Positions 34,285 to 46,712 of a stretch of DNA of 64,000 nucleotides are shown in pieces. The stretch spans positions 5,952,001-6,016,000 of the forward strand of contig NC_062996.1 of the NCBI RefSeq assembly GCF_023078275.1, in the 5' to 3' direction. A model generated the notes under the pieces. That model was not told where the DNA came from, did not search any database, and saw only the letters and a program-made list of their open reading frames with translations. The number at the start of each line of letters is the position of its first letter. Position 1 is the stretch's first letter. Origin of the DNA: Leguminivora glycinivorella (Eukaryota > Arthropoda > Insecta > Lepidoptera > Tortricidae). A program made the translations under genes and the position numbers.

Positions 34285-35703
34285 GTAAGTGTTTCTTTAA
34301 TTTACAAACAGTTTCAGTGTATCCTTTGTTGGATTACGTACTTAATTTCAGTGGCTTCTATAAGCATTTTTTTATCGAGAACACTCTTTCAGTAAGTTGT
34401 AGGTATATTGCTCTTTGCGCTCTTTACTACTTTTATTGGTTGACATGATAATAACAATAGGTTTATGTCAGAAAACTGTTTTTTTTGCTTGCAAAACTTA
34501 CCTAAACACATCTAAACTTAAAACCAGTAAGAAGAAGAAGAGTTGTTTTATTATTCCTTTTTACTTTTGCCTACAAAGACTAACCTTTTATGGCAAGCTT
34601 AGATCTCATCATTTTCTATTTATTTCTTACTTGATTTTAGTACTTTAAGAGCCAATGAGACTTAATAGGACATTGTTTGAATCTGGCTGCTTAAAGAAAC
34701 CTTTGATAGGTAAGATAATCACTACCGCTTAATTGTTTACCGTCACAAACATAGTCAATTACAAAGTTTGCAAATTACCTTACTCGCCACTCTATCCATT
34801 ACAAACTTTGCCAACTCAGTTATAACTTTATAGTGACATCACTCCGCCTGAACTCCACCTTTGTAGCTAAAATAACATTGTACTGAAATAGTAGTAAAAT
34901 GGTGCCTTATTTTGTATAAAGATAGTTTTGAAAACATTTTTACATAATTCTTTATTAATTAGCCTCTTTTCAGAAAATGAAAAAGTTCTTTTGAATGATT
35001 CAGATTCTTGTGATTCTTAGTAAGCCTTTTTAACTGATTGTTTTTTTTTTCTTTGCGTTTACCACACAGATGTCATATATACCATAGATCAAGCAAACTT
35101 ATCTACTTAGCGTGTCAAATGAACTCAGTGAAATCCACTGAGTTGTCCGTCTTTACTCGCAGCTTGCAGCTTTCGGGCGTCAATTTTTGTAGGTTGAAGT
35201 CAACCAAAACATAAAAAATGCCTCGTTACGTGATATTCAATTGCAACAACACAAAAATTATGAACAATCAAGAGCCTGAGACATATTTAAAATTACAGGC
35301 AAGAATCAACCTCAGTACAAAATTTGACACGCTCGGCCCCTATACAAATATATGAATTTGTTTCTTCTATCTAAATTAAGTTCTGTGGTTTACCATAACA
35401 ATTTTGACCTAGATCTTTTCCTGTTAACTGTGTTAGGCCTTGCTAAGGATTAGTCCCTTTTCTCAACAATGTTTTCCTTCACCAAAAAACGGGTAAATTA
35501 CAAACTGTACTGTCACCAACTTGCAGGTAATTGTCCCGGCAGCCCTTCCACATTTCTCTACTCAAATAAATACATATAAATCCTCAAATCTTGTTGATTT
35601 CCTGTAGAACAGAAGGACTTCTTTGAGCTCATCTTCTCTCAAATTATCTCTACCGAATGTAACATTATAACGGTGACTTAATTTTCATACCTTTTCCCCG
35701 CAG

Positions 35704-35887
35704 AAACCTCTCCATCTTCAGGCCGCTCGTCGCCCGCGCCCGCCCCCCCAGCCTCCACTCCCCCTCGCCCAGCAAGCTGTTTGTGGGAGGCCTCAGCTGG
35801 CAGACCAGCTCGGAGAAGCTCCGGGAGTACTTTGCCATGTTCGGGGCGGTCACCGATGTGCTCATCATGAAGGACCCCGTGACACAG
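35704..35887 (+). CDS. Rbp6: Musashi-family RNA-binding protein, exon 2 (first half of RRM1)
   Basis: An acceptor TTTTCCCCGCAG ends at 35703. From 35771 the frame reads SKLFVGGLSWQTSSEKLREY, where KLFVGG is the RNP2 motif of RRM1, and continues MFGAVTDVLIMKDPVTQ to a donor at 35888 (CAG then GTGAGG, phase 0). These residues match the Musashi/Rbp6 RRM1 very closely. Upstream of the C7 run at 35743-35749 the convincing frame is a different one (TSPSSGRSSPAPAPP), the frame that exon 1 delivers if its strong donor is used. The two frames differ by one base. This is either a one-base loss in the C run (assembly or allele), use of the weaker exon 1 donor, or an undetected exon between. Confidence 0.9.
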
Positions 35888-35954
35888 GTGAGGCGCATGC
35901 TATTGTAGATAGGGGTTTTTGGTAATAGCCGGGCCCACACAGAGCCAGGCATGT

Positions 35955-36670
35955 CCTGAGCACAGTATAATAAAGAGTACTATAGTACAGAAAGTGCCGC
36001 TCACCCGCTTTAGGTTGAAAATGAAAATGAAATATTTACTAGGCCAATGCGCATATGAACGTCCTGCGGCTCTAACCCTACGCCTCAGCCTCAAAGTGCC
36101 GCTCACTTCTTTTCAAAACATTACATCTTATTTATGCATTAAATAACAACATACAATTTAACATGCAAAAGTATTCATCAAAGAATATGAACAGACTAGG
36201 TACTCTATGTACTCACGGTTACCTCACAGTTACGCGAAAGCGCGAACAGTCGACCTGTCATATCTCACTCATACAAGCATGGTACGCGTTCACCTACACG
36301 AGCTTAGAATGTGCTAGAAACGCGCCTCTTTCATTTATTTGATCGCCAGTCCGAGATGTGTCGCGAGGCAATGTGTTCAAGCGGCAAACAGCCAATGTAG
36401 ACGTGCCCCAGCTGAGGCAGGTTGCTCGGCTGAGCCACATCTCTGACACTGGCCATCAAATATATGAAAGAGGCGCAATCATAGCACACATAGCTAAGCT
36501 AGTTTAGGTGAACGCGTACCATGCTTGTATGAGTGAGATATGACAGGTCGACTGTTCGCGTTTTTGACAGGCGGTAACTGTAAGGTAACCGAGAGGGGGT
36601 GGGCGGCACTTTCATCGGTGGGGAGCGGGAGTGGCCAAACTGTATGATAGTACTCTTTATTATACTGTGG
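35955..36670. mobile_element. Family D palindromic element, both arms
   Basis: The left arm contains ACGCGAACAGT-type text (GCGAACAGTCGACCTGTCAT, CAAGCATGGTACGCGTTCAC) and is mirrored from about 36445 (GAACGCGTACCATGCTTG, GACAGGTCGACTGTTCGC). Outer pieces at 35955-36010 (AGTATAATAAAGAGTACTAT) mirror 36645-36665. The left outer arm is separated by about 200 unrelated bases. The centre carries a GCGAGGCA-type repeat. Confidence 0.75.
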
Positions 36671-36861
36671 CCGAGCAAAACGCACGCACTGCCTCGGCCG
36701 AGGCGCGTCTACGGCCGATAGACCACTATCATATGTTTGTCATCCTTTTTCTTCACATTGGAAAAAAAGGGAGGCATACAGAATTACAGACCTATGTTCA
36801 TATATCTATGATAAACATATGATAGTGTACATTCGGCCTTAGCACGTTTGCTGAGCGACAT

Positions 36862-37003
36862 GCGCGGATCCAGGGGGGGTCATGGGGGTCATGACCCCCC
36901 CCTGGAGCTCAGGCTGGCCATACAAATAGACCACGTGACCCCCCCGGAGGGCCTGGGCCTTTACCACGTGACCCCCCCCCTGGGCACGAAGCTGGATCCG
37001 CGC
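36862..37003. mobile_element. MITE with GCGCGGATCCAG ends
   Basis: GCGCGGATCCAG at the left mirrors CTGGATCCGCGC at the right. The interior has runs of C and G around CACGTGACCCCCCC. It appears inserted into GAGGCA-type repeat debris. Confidence 0.8.
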
Positions 37004-38544
37004 TTGCTGCGCGAGGATATTGACTCACGCGATGTCTCGCTCTGTGTGGATCCGGCCAATGGTTTAAATATGTAAATAAAGTTATTTGTATTTTATTTGT
37101 AGGTGATTTAGGTTTGAAAACAATGGAGTTCGCAAATGTTAGTGGTTTTAATAGATGGCGCCAGCATTTCAATAGTCTAATTACTTACTAAAAAAGCGCC
37201 TAGTAGAAAAATATAGGCGCAAAGAATTAGCGTTTCATAGAAAATTCTATTCTAGCGAGATCCTTGTTTGATCAGCTGGATTTTACTGGTTCTGGTTTTT
37301 GTACAAAGTATTTGTACCTAATGCTACAAACGTATGAATGTTTGAAGGAGTAGTAGAGATTTACCTTTAGCCTAAGACCGGTACGATATTTTTGAAAATA
37401 ATTCTATAACAGTAGTTTTATTTCATATACAGCGCTTAATCGCAATTTAAAAAACCTATATTTTCGAATCCACCAATAGTTTGGAATGGAAGATATTAAA
37501 AAAACTACGCCTAGAAAATAAGCGTTTTCTTTCAGCAAAATACCTCACAGTAATTTAATGGTGGAAACATGTAGAAAAAAATCAGTTTTAAGGTTTACAA
37601 CCCGAAGCCACCTAAATATATGACGGGAAATAAGACTATTTTTATTGATATAGAATTTTTGAATTTTGTCTAACGTGCTCTAGAGCTGATATAATAACAG
37701 ATATTTTTAACCAGAAATCAATAGCACATAATTTTTCAGATATTTAACATATAAAAACCACCAATATATTTATATGGAAATAAAAAAATCTAAATATTTG
37801 ACCGGGCAAATTCGAAACAGATAATAGTACGAGGTTGACTTTTATTGTCCCTATTTAACAATATTAACAGCATGATAATCCACCCAATAAGTTTGACCTT
37901 TATTTAATACTTTAATTTATTTAATATATTTACATTTTTTGCGTGGTTTGGTTTGGACCTTAGTGTCTTACATTTAGGAATCCATATGGCAAACCACCAC
38001 GCCGGTGGAGCTGGGCCGAGGGTAGGTGATGAGCCGTGTCGCATGCTTTTTATTCTGTTCTTCTATTACACATTAACGTAAATGAGGAGGCACACTGACA
38101 TTTTACCCCGCCAGGCGGCGCCTATGCATGTCACTGTCATTCATATGTGAGAGAGAGAAAAACATAATTATCAGCTTCTCGCTCTCACGTCTCACGGACT
38201 AATAGGGTGGCGCCATCTGTCATATCCTTTGAGTGTTCCTCCTCATTACATGCCTGTTTCTACATAAGTAATATTTTAAGTAGATTAAAAACAGACGTTT
38301 CCCACCGATAATAAAGTCCAAAGTAATTAAAAAAATTACACATTTATGCATGCGATTTGACAGTCGTCGAAAAGAGTATATACTTGTCAGTACATACATC
38401 TATCTCACGTTTTTCTCTTCTACCATTTGACAGATCTCCGTCATCTTGTGAAATGTATTCTTCCATTCTTCAGAATCGTTGAAGCAACGCTTGTTACAAA
38501 CACGCGAAAGCTATGCAAAGTCTAATTTCGACCCATATGTCACG

Positions 38545-38630
38545 GCCAGGTATAGCCCCGGCGATTATCGTTAGACTTACAAGCCACAGGTCACGGGTTC
38601 AAATCTCAGTCGTCGCATACGTTTTTACAG
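38545..38630 (+). repeat. tRNA-derived fragment (SINE remnant)
   Basis: AGGTCACGGGTTCAAATCTC resembles a Pol III B box. No convincing A box or cloverleaf remains. Confidence 0.35.
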
Positions 38631-39657
38631 CTTTTTTAATTATTTTTTTAAGGTTTTATTTATATTATAAGTTGATGAGTACAAGCTACTGCAATGACAT
38701 TAAATACAAGGACGCACAATTCATAACAAAAATGTTTTAAAAATCTGGGTCTAAATTGCATTTATAACATTCTTGTTGATGCTAATAACGTTAACTTCTT
38801 ATCTGCTTAGGAAAAAAATCGTTCATGTCATAACCAACATAGTGTATAAAGACCTAAGTATCAAAATTGCAAATGGAACTGCCACACACTAAAAACTCTT
38901 TATCAAAATACCTTTTGTCATAATATGCTCAAATGACTTATATGTCAAAATGAATTGCGAACGAATATTGAACGAATGGAGCCGCTACCAATATATAATA
39001 AGTATGTAGGTATTAGATATTTCCAATTTATTCCATAAATATAAATACCTAAAAAAGGCCGCAATTTTACTTCTTCATTACATAAACTTTAAAAATACCC
39101 TACTGTATCATCTTTATCTTGGTCACTTGTACTCCGTTTATTACAATAAATGTATGTAATGTATGTATGTGTAAATTTCCTGAAATAAATGTCATATCTT
39201 GTTGTCACAAAGAAAAATTTACAAGGCTTCCAAGAATCTCGAGCTGGAAGGATACAAATTAAAATATTTTCTATGAAAACAATTAAATTCGACAGCAGAC
39301 AACCCAAAGGTTTATCGGATTTATTTATTATAGGCATTTGTTTTAAATTAAATACCAGTGGTTCTGATCTGATAGTGTGGGATATTCTTTAAAATTTATT
39401 TTCAAAAGGAGATTTAATGTTGGTAATGCCATTCAAATAATATTAGAAGTGTCTAATACGCGAGTGTTCGAATTTAATTATAGGATAGCACATATTGAAA
39501 GTACTGTAATATGGGTACAAAAGCCTGCCTATTGAAATATAAAATACATAGCAAAAAATATAGAAAGGACCTACTTTTCGACTTTTTATTTACACTACGT
39601 ACCGACCATACAACTGACTCTAATTAATCTTGGTATTAAAAAGAGTAAAATGTAGTA

Positions 39658-39785
39658 CGTTTTTCCATTATCCGATCCGATATCGGATGTCGGACCGATA
39701 TTCCATACATTACAGGCGGAATCTTGGATTCTTCTATTGATATCCTTCCGACATCCGTTATCGGATCGGATAATGTGAAAACGGT
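39658..39785. mobile_element. MITE with ATTATCCGATCCGATATCGG ends
   Basis: ATTATCCGATCCGATATCGG at the left mirrors ATCGGATCGGATAATGTGAA at the right. Solo ends occur at 12873-12900 and 14095-14145 (GGATCGGATAATGTGAAA). Confidence 0.8.
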
Positions 39786-40039
39786 CTAATAGCGACTCAA
39801 TAGTTTTTGTTCCTTGAAAGTCATTAATTTGAACAAATAAAATTATTCATTGAAATCTATACAATTACAACGAGTATTATAATGTATAATACATTCATTT
39901 TGTAATGTAATCCAAAGAAATAACTTATAAGAAATATATTCTACCCTTTTTACTTGTTTTCTGATTACTATTTAGCCAATTTTTCATTGACTCATACCAT
40001 GGACTTTCAATAGGGACTGAGCTCACACTTTTTTTGCCA

Positions 40040-40490
40040 TACTAAATTGAACTTTATCACCGGTGCAGAAAGGCGTTCTTATCAGACTAGTAAAAGTGTG
40101 TCCACATGAGAGGGTCAAAGTTGGGGCTGGTGTCCCTCTCGCACCTGTGACCAGTGTTAAAGAGATTACTACACTAGTAGTATTTTTACCTGTATGATAA
40201 CTAAGTTTATAAACTTCTTAAATTATTTTTGTATTATATCGAGGCAAGGATATTAATACCTTGTAATGAATTGGTAAGTCATTATTATGAAGCCATAAAA
40301 CCAAAGATTTGCGCAATTAAAAAAACCTTTAATTCGGTATTAGTAGATTTGGTAGTAACTTTGAATATTGACTGGTATCCCCAAATAATGACAGTGATGA
40401 CGTCATTCAAATAATTTTGACAGTGGCAATAAGTGCGAGATCACCAGCCCCAACTTTACCCTCTCATGTGGACACACTTTTTGGCCTAAC
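40040..40490. mobile_element. Inverted repeat with GTGTCCACATGAGAGGGT arms
   Basis: GTGTCCACATGAGAGGGTCA at 40097 mirrors ACCCTCTCATGTGGACAC near 40460, with matching GGGGCTGGTG and CACCAGCCCC. A one-arm copy lies at 23465-23570. Confidence 0.75.
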
Positions 40491-40819
40491 AACTCAATCT
40501 AGCTTAATGATATATAAATCTATTAGTCATACCGGACAACTGTCACTATACAGTTGTAATCCTTATTACAAGGGCATAACGTCTAGCGATGGTTAGCTAA
40601 GACAGAGTATTGCGGTTAGTAGGAACGACGCACGATGTTGAACCTTAGGTTACCTTCAATCAATACTAATACTGAAAGACAATTTTTAAACTTATTGCAT
40701 TACATGTGTCTAACAAAATTTCAATGAAATGGGTTGTAAATCTAATACTAAAAAATAAATATTTAAAAAGAGAGGGTTTAAAAGGGTGTAAAAGATAAAA
40801 AAATAACAAGAAAAAAGAT

Positions 40820-40906
40820 TTCCACTGCCGAGGATCGAACCCACGACGACAGGTCAGGAGCGCGCCCATCGTCTTACGCTACTATAACTGAGCTATTTAA
40901 GCGATA
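40820..40906 (-). repeat. tRNA-like sequence, minus strand (SINE head or pseudogene)
   Basis: On the minus strand TAGCTCAGTTATAG (A box) and GGGTTCGATCC (B box) are both present, with GACGA and TCGTC able to pair across a large loop. The acceptor stem does not close, so a functional tRNA is unlikely. Confidence 0.45.
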
Positions 40907-41827
40907 GTGAAGGTGGCGAAATATATTATTATACCGCGATGTAATGAAAATACGAATGAATAACTAACTTTTGAAATAATGCAGAAAATGACATCGTCAA
41001 TAGTAGAGTTTGTAGGTAAATGAAAAATATGAAAATACTTCTTTCAGTACAGATTTTAGCGCTTCTTGGCGTGCATTTAAAGGTGGATTATTTTTTATAC
41101 TTCTTTATTTTGATCTTAACGAAAAGTCTGTTCCAATTTTTTTGCTGATATAATTTTTGCCCTGAATGTTATTCTGAGCTAGTAAAATACTGAACTTCCG
41201 TTTTGTTTTTAGGGTGGTTTCAGTAGAAATAGTGTTTCAACACATAATGAGATACAAAACAACCATAACTTCACTTGTCCTATTATTGCTTGCGTCATAA
41301 CTAATTTAATTACTCCGCTTTTTGCTACTACGAAGTATCATTCACAAAAATAGGTGGTTTCTTAATGTGTTATAAAGATCATAAATTAAAGTAGTCGAAT
41401 TTAAAACAAAAGTCCTGATACCATTTTCGCCTGATTTTTAGTGAATTAAAATAATCTTTTTTTTATTATATTATACGTTTCTTGTCACAAATTTTGGTGG
41501 CTTAACTAAAAAAACTGTACCAAATTACCAAACTTAATTTTTGGTGAGATAAAAAGTACTGTTATAGAATTAAGTTATTTTCCCAGTAGTAGCAAGACCG
41601 GATAGCTCTTGGGGTACTTATATAAATTGACATGACACTTTGCTTAAAGAGCATCCAAAAAGAATCATGAATTTTAACCTGTGCTATGCTGGCGTCATCT
41701 GTAAAATACTTAGATTGGCCAACCCCATTTTTATGCTACAAAATTGAGGTACCTCCTCACTATAAGTTTCATAATTTATATTTGGTAGAAAATTTCATAA
41801 ATTAATCTGAAATTTTAAGGGACTATC

Positions 41828-42190
41828 CACACACATGCGATGCACGTCGCAAGACACGGAACGGACGCCAGCGCCGCACGGCCCGAATGTAATTTAAAAA
41901 ATCGTCTCCTGAGTACATTTCGTATAGATAGGACGTAACGTAAGACGCGCCTCAAACGTCGCGCCCCAAGCGACGCGTCGGGCGGCGCGGCGCTGACGTC
42001 CGTTCCGTGTCTTAGCTACCATCCACACTCATAAGACGCATGTCTTGCGGCGCGCAACGGACGTCTCTGAGGAGACGTTTTTTGAATTACATTCAGGCGG
42101 CGTGGCGGAGACGTCCGTTGCGCGCCGCGAGACACGCGACGCCTAAGTGGGGACGCTGCCTTACGTCGTGCTTCGCCTGAGTGTGGGTTG
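41828..42190. mobile_element. Two adjacent GC-rich hairpins
   Basis: First: GACACGGAACGGACG near 41852 mirrors CGTCCGTTCCGTGTC ending near 42014. Second: GCGGCGCGCAACGGACGTCT near 42049 mirrors AGACGTCCGTTGCGCGCCGC near 42112. Both contain a variant of GAATTACATTC, so they are probably related MITEs. Confidence 0.75.
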
Positions 42191-42935
42191 CCGCTTAGCT
42201 ATAAGTTGTTATAAAATTTTCTACCAATCATTATCTATATTGCAGTATCCACAAAGTCTATTCATATCGCCATGAGATATCGGAGCGTCTAAAGTTGCCC
42301 AAAATATCCATACATGCACTCTAAAGCCTTAAGAATAGAGGCGTGTTTAGATATATGTGAGCACCTTGGTCGCTCTGCATTGTCTGATTGATATGTTCAC
42401 TGATAAAGTGTAAATATATTTTAAAACGTACAGTCAGCTACATTAATAACATTTATCTGTAGATATTTTAATTTTAACGAATTTCAAAATTATTTTTTTA
42501 CCAACAACTATGTAGGAGTTATGACCTATTTAAGTAGGAGTCGAATGAGGCATACCATATGTGGATTTCAACACCTAAAGGGTCCTTTATGCTTCAGGCG
42601 CTATATAATCAATATAATCATGATAAGTTTGACATTACACTAGAAGCATAATAAGGACACTTTAATTAAACTAGTAATGTGACAGACAGACTAACAGAGT
42701 CATACCGTTTTGGTACGGAACCCTAAAAATTAAATCTTTACTAGAATCTCAAATGGGAGAGTTAAAGGTTTTTTTTAAAGGATCATCAACGTAAGAGACT
42801 TGTTACTTGTGTCCATAGACAACGGTAACTAATTTCATTGTTTCTTGCCCGATTGCGGCAAAGGGGCCATTTTCAAAGTTGTCCAACAAACTTTTTTTTT
42901 TATTTGGAAACTTTTAGGTTGTTTCCACTCAAGAA

Positions 42936-43110
42936 TCGCGAGCTCCTTCAATCCTATTTGGAGAAAAAAAGTGTCCCAAGGTTTTTTCCCCATTCCGTTA
43001 CCATTTTTTCATACATTTTGTATGGCGGTAACGAAATTGGAGGTTTGATATGGAAATCTTGGGACCTTTTTTTCTCCTATCAGGATCGAAAGACCTCGCA
43101 ATTCTGAGTA
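42936..43110. mobile_element. Inverted repeat
   Basis: AGAATCGCGAGCTCCTTCAA mirrors text near 43080-43108 (AAAGACCTCGCAATTCT), and TCCCAAGGTTTTTTCCCC roughly mirrors CTTGGGACCTTTTTTTCTCC. Confidence 0.6.
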
Positions 43111-43449
43111 TGAATCGCGTAAAAAATACCCATGTTAAAAAAGTGGAGTAGACATCAACTTTAAAAAAACTGGCACAAAGGCAAAAATAAGCGTTATGAC
43201 TTTACCCATCTGTAACCAAATGTTTCGGATAAAACCTTATTTCTAGTGCGTCATTCGACTCTAACATTGAAGCTGAACGTCATTCACATAAAGGAGGTAT
43301 TAATAAACAAAAGTAACTCAATTAAAACGAACAAAGCTACATTTTAACACAATACAATAATTATAAAATAATTGGTTTTGTGTTTTCGGTGGAGCAAGTC
43401 ATGAAAGTAATATAAATGGATTAAATCAATATAAATTTAAATCCGCCGC

Positions 43450-44018
43450 CTATATATTTATATATTTCTATAATAAACCCATATTCGAACATCACAAACT
43501 TTTGTCTTTGCCTTCGTTATATATATACGAAACAGCTGTATTTGTGCACAGCAATCAAAATTATTTTAATAAAAACTATGAGGTTATAACCTACAACGAC
43601 CGGATATCCAGACAAAAAGACCTATTGAGTGTACCTAAAGCCCGCTTGAAACAAACAATGATTAGTCCATATTTTATGTGTGTAAAAATATATAATAAGC
43701 TTCCTATGAACATAAAAAATCTACATCTCAATCAGTTCAAAACTTCTGTATAACTGGTTATGCGATCACAATATTTATTCCATTAATGAATTTTTAAATC
43801 TTTAATGTAATTATTAATAATAATTATGCATGTTTGGCTAAAACTTGTAAATAGGCTAGGTCTTTGTATTTGGTGGACTGATTAACATCAATCCGCCAGA
43901 AATACATAAAATTTGCATGCTTGTTTAAGTAGAATATGGAGAACATGTCATTATATTATACCAACCCTATGTAACCCGTATTCCGCAAATAAATTCATTT
44001 CATTTCATTTCATTTCGG
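43450..44018 (+). mobile_element. 3' end of a Jockey-like non-LTR retrotransposon
   Basis: An open frame from about 43470 to 43753 reads LSLPSLYIYETAVFV..., then YNDRISRQKDLLSVPKARLK and CVKIYNKLPMNIKNLHLNQF, ending SV-stop. The order PSLYI-x-E, then an R-x(n)-P segment, then (V)K-[IL]-YN-x-LP-x-x-IK is the usual C-terminal tail of reverse transcriptases of insect Jockey/CR1-type elements. About 240 bases of 3'UTR end in (CATTT)n at 43995-44016, a typical non-LTR tail. The element is 5' truncated, as most are. Confidence 0.8.
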
Positions 44019-45159
44019 TGCGTACGTAAAACGGAACGTTACACTAGATATCTATTCTAAATTTTAAATTTCAAATTTGAATATTTTCGATTCGCCCTTG
44101 ACATTCCTGAATTCTTTCTTAGTTCAATCCTGGATTTCGTCCTATAAACACCTTCGAAGCATTAAAATGATACTATGAAATACTGAGGAGTGACGTCACG
44201 GCCAATTCATTTACTTTATATCTTTCTCTTTAACTTATTAAACATAAATTATGTTTAAAAATAACTAGTGTCCATATTTTTCTTCTAAATATGTGGTGCT
44301 TTATTTCGTGCACTGCATAACATATTCTATTTTAACTATAGGAAACTAGTCTATTCTTGTATATACTCACAGTGCACGTGCAGTTTACCAGTTTCATTCA
44401 GTTTAGTTATTCGTTTTCCGGTATATTAATTAATTACCCAAAGGCACAATATCAATTGTGCCTTTATCTTTACTTTTAATAAAGACCTTCGCCCTGTAAC
44501 CAAGCCCTTATCATTTCCATCACCTGTGGCTACTCCGTCACAGTAATATGTGTAAGAAAATTGTGAATTGTTTGTTTTCTAGCGGTACTTGGTCCATTTA
44601 AGTCTATGGCCAACTAATTTGAACCAGGCCGCTGTAGAACCTTTGTACCATAAACGTCAATGTGACTTCTATGGCAAATAGAACACGTTGTAAATATGAC
44701 AGGGTTCTAGAGTGCCATAGTATTCAAAATGGTTGACCGTTTACATACACATGGTCAGTTTAATGACAATTATGTCGTAACAAGACTTAATTGTCTATTC
44801 TCTTGAAAACCTATTGTTTTGACAGCGTTAAGTTTTAGCATCCAAGTATCCAAGTTAGACCTAGCTTCCTGTATTTATGATGATCATTAAAACTGTACGG
44901 TAACATGGTTTTAGGTTCGTCAGAAACGGTGCGTCCTAGAAATTAAATAAATAGATAGGTATGCCGTTAGTCAAGCAGGATACAAAATCCAAATTGCGTG
45001 CTGGGGGCGATTTTTGAATATCGCATACGGGATTTTGTCACTAAAATACCGGTTGAAAACGGTAACTTGCTTATTATTTTCAGTGACAATTTTCTGAATT
45101 CGAACGCGTGAGACTCAAAAATCGGCCCCCAGCCCAGCAATTACTTTTTTTATGCTATA

Positions 45160-45300
45160 TGAACAGGTCGCCTGATGGTAAGCAATCACTGCTGCCCATG
45201 GACACACGAAGCATTGCCGGCCTTTTAGATGGGTGTACGCTCTTTTCTTGAAGGTTTGAAGGTCGTATCGGTCCGGAAATACCGCAGGCGACAATTTAGC
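45160..45300 (+). mobile_element. Dispersed lepidopteran repeat fragment
   Basis: CGCCTGATGGTAAGCAATCA, CTGCCCATGGACACACGAAG and GTACGCTCTTTTCTTGAAGG form a pattern I recall as very common in lepidopteran genomes. It is non-coding here. Confidence 0.55.
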
Positions 45301-45377
45301 TGTTTAATATAAACTAATTTTTGTGACACAATCTAAAATTCTTAATCAACAACAGGAAGTCCGACTTTTTCTAAACA

Positions 45378-45500
45378 GCCTGGTCCACACAGGTCGAAGC
45401 ACATCGCGAGGCAATTTTCCCGCGCGGCTAACGTGCTATGTAGTCGTGCCTCGGACGAGGCAGTGCTTGCGTTTTGAATTGCCTCGCTGTGGCTAATTTA
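45378..45500. repeat. GAGGCA-type palindromic repeat
   Basis: GTCCACACAGGTCGAAGCAC at the left and a right end ATTGCCTCGCTGTGGC. It is related to the repeat around the hAT-like element. Confidence 0.55.
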
Positions 45501-46540
45501 AAACAGATTGTATGAAAGAAAGAAAAAAAAATTATTTGCAAACACACGTCAACATAAACAATACCAATACGAAGTATGTTTCTCATAGTCGATGAAACAA
45601 CAAATAGGCCACTCATTTTTTTTGATACATAACGAAATAAACCTTTACGTGAATGATCGTTCTAGCTAATAAGTCCCTGCATAATTCGTATATATTATAT
45701 GGCACCATTATTGTCGTTTTGCGCCAAAGTTAGTTTATTTTACTCTTGCGACGAAAGAGTTTACAGTGAAATAATTTTTACATTTATATAACTAGTACCT
45801 ACGTCACATTCAATGACAATGATGGTGTTGCAAATCTGTACGGAGAATAGTCGTGAATGTATGGGCTGGGCTCCCTTATATTTCACAATTATTTTCGCAC
45901 AGATTCGATTATCAGATATAAATACCTACATAGTTTTAAGTTATAGCAATAAGTTTAAAAAAAAATACCTAAAATCTATACACATATTAACACATTTTGT
46001 TGTGAGACAGACGTTGTAGGCAGGCGAAGACGGATTTTCACCTCTTTGGGTCAGTGAATAGAGTTTGGAGTCCATTGGTTGTTAGGTTAGGTAGTTACCA
46101 AGTAGGTACAAGTATGTGCTGTGCCATAAACATTTTGACATACATTCACATATTGTACAGATGCAGTGCGAATTTTTCCTTCGTATTTTCACGGAAACTG
46201 ACGAACGTGTGCGATTTCAGTCAGTCTTAGTACAAGAAGTACTACTGTTGACCGAGCTAGCACGACAGATGCGAATGTTTCAGAGAAAATACGAAGGAGA
46301 TCTATGTACTTATCTGTCACCCTTCTATATTCCAACTCTTTAAATTCCCCTTTTTTATGTCCAATCCGGAGGTCGCGGGTTCAAACCCCGGCTCGTACAG
46401 TGCAATGGTATCGCACAAAAATATCTGACATGATCTTATTTCTAGTGCGTGTCAGATATTTATGCAGCCTTATTTTTGTACGATATTATGGCCGGTGACT
46501 ATCAATGCGTTTTTCGGATGTTCTGTACAAAATGTCATTA

Positions 46541-46712
46541 GGAGGGTCCAAACAGAGCGAGGCACCTCGCCAGGCAATTTTCTTGCGCGGCAAACGTGCT
46601 ATGTGTGCCTCTGCCGAGGCAATGAGTGCGCTGGCCGAGAAACCTGCCTCGGGCGAGGCACGTCTACATTTGACGTTTGCCGCGTGAGTACATTGCCTCG
46701 CTCTGTGTGGAC
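46541..46712. mobile_element. GAGGCA-type palindromic repeat, host of the hAT-like insertion
   Basis: GTCCAAACAGAGCGAGGCA at the left mirrors TGCCTCGCTCTGTGTGGAC at 46694-46712. The right end is exactly where the 8-bp duplication of the hAT-like element lies, so the palindrome is older. Confidence 0.75.

Noticed and set aside
46359..46400. tRNA-like text GTCGCGGGTTCAAACCCCGG
   Set aside because: Only a B box is present; no A box or acceptor stem. At most a small SINE scrap.
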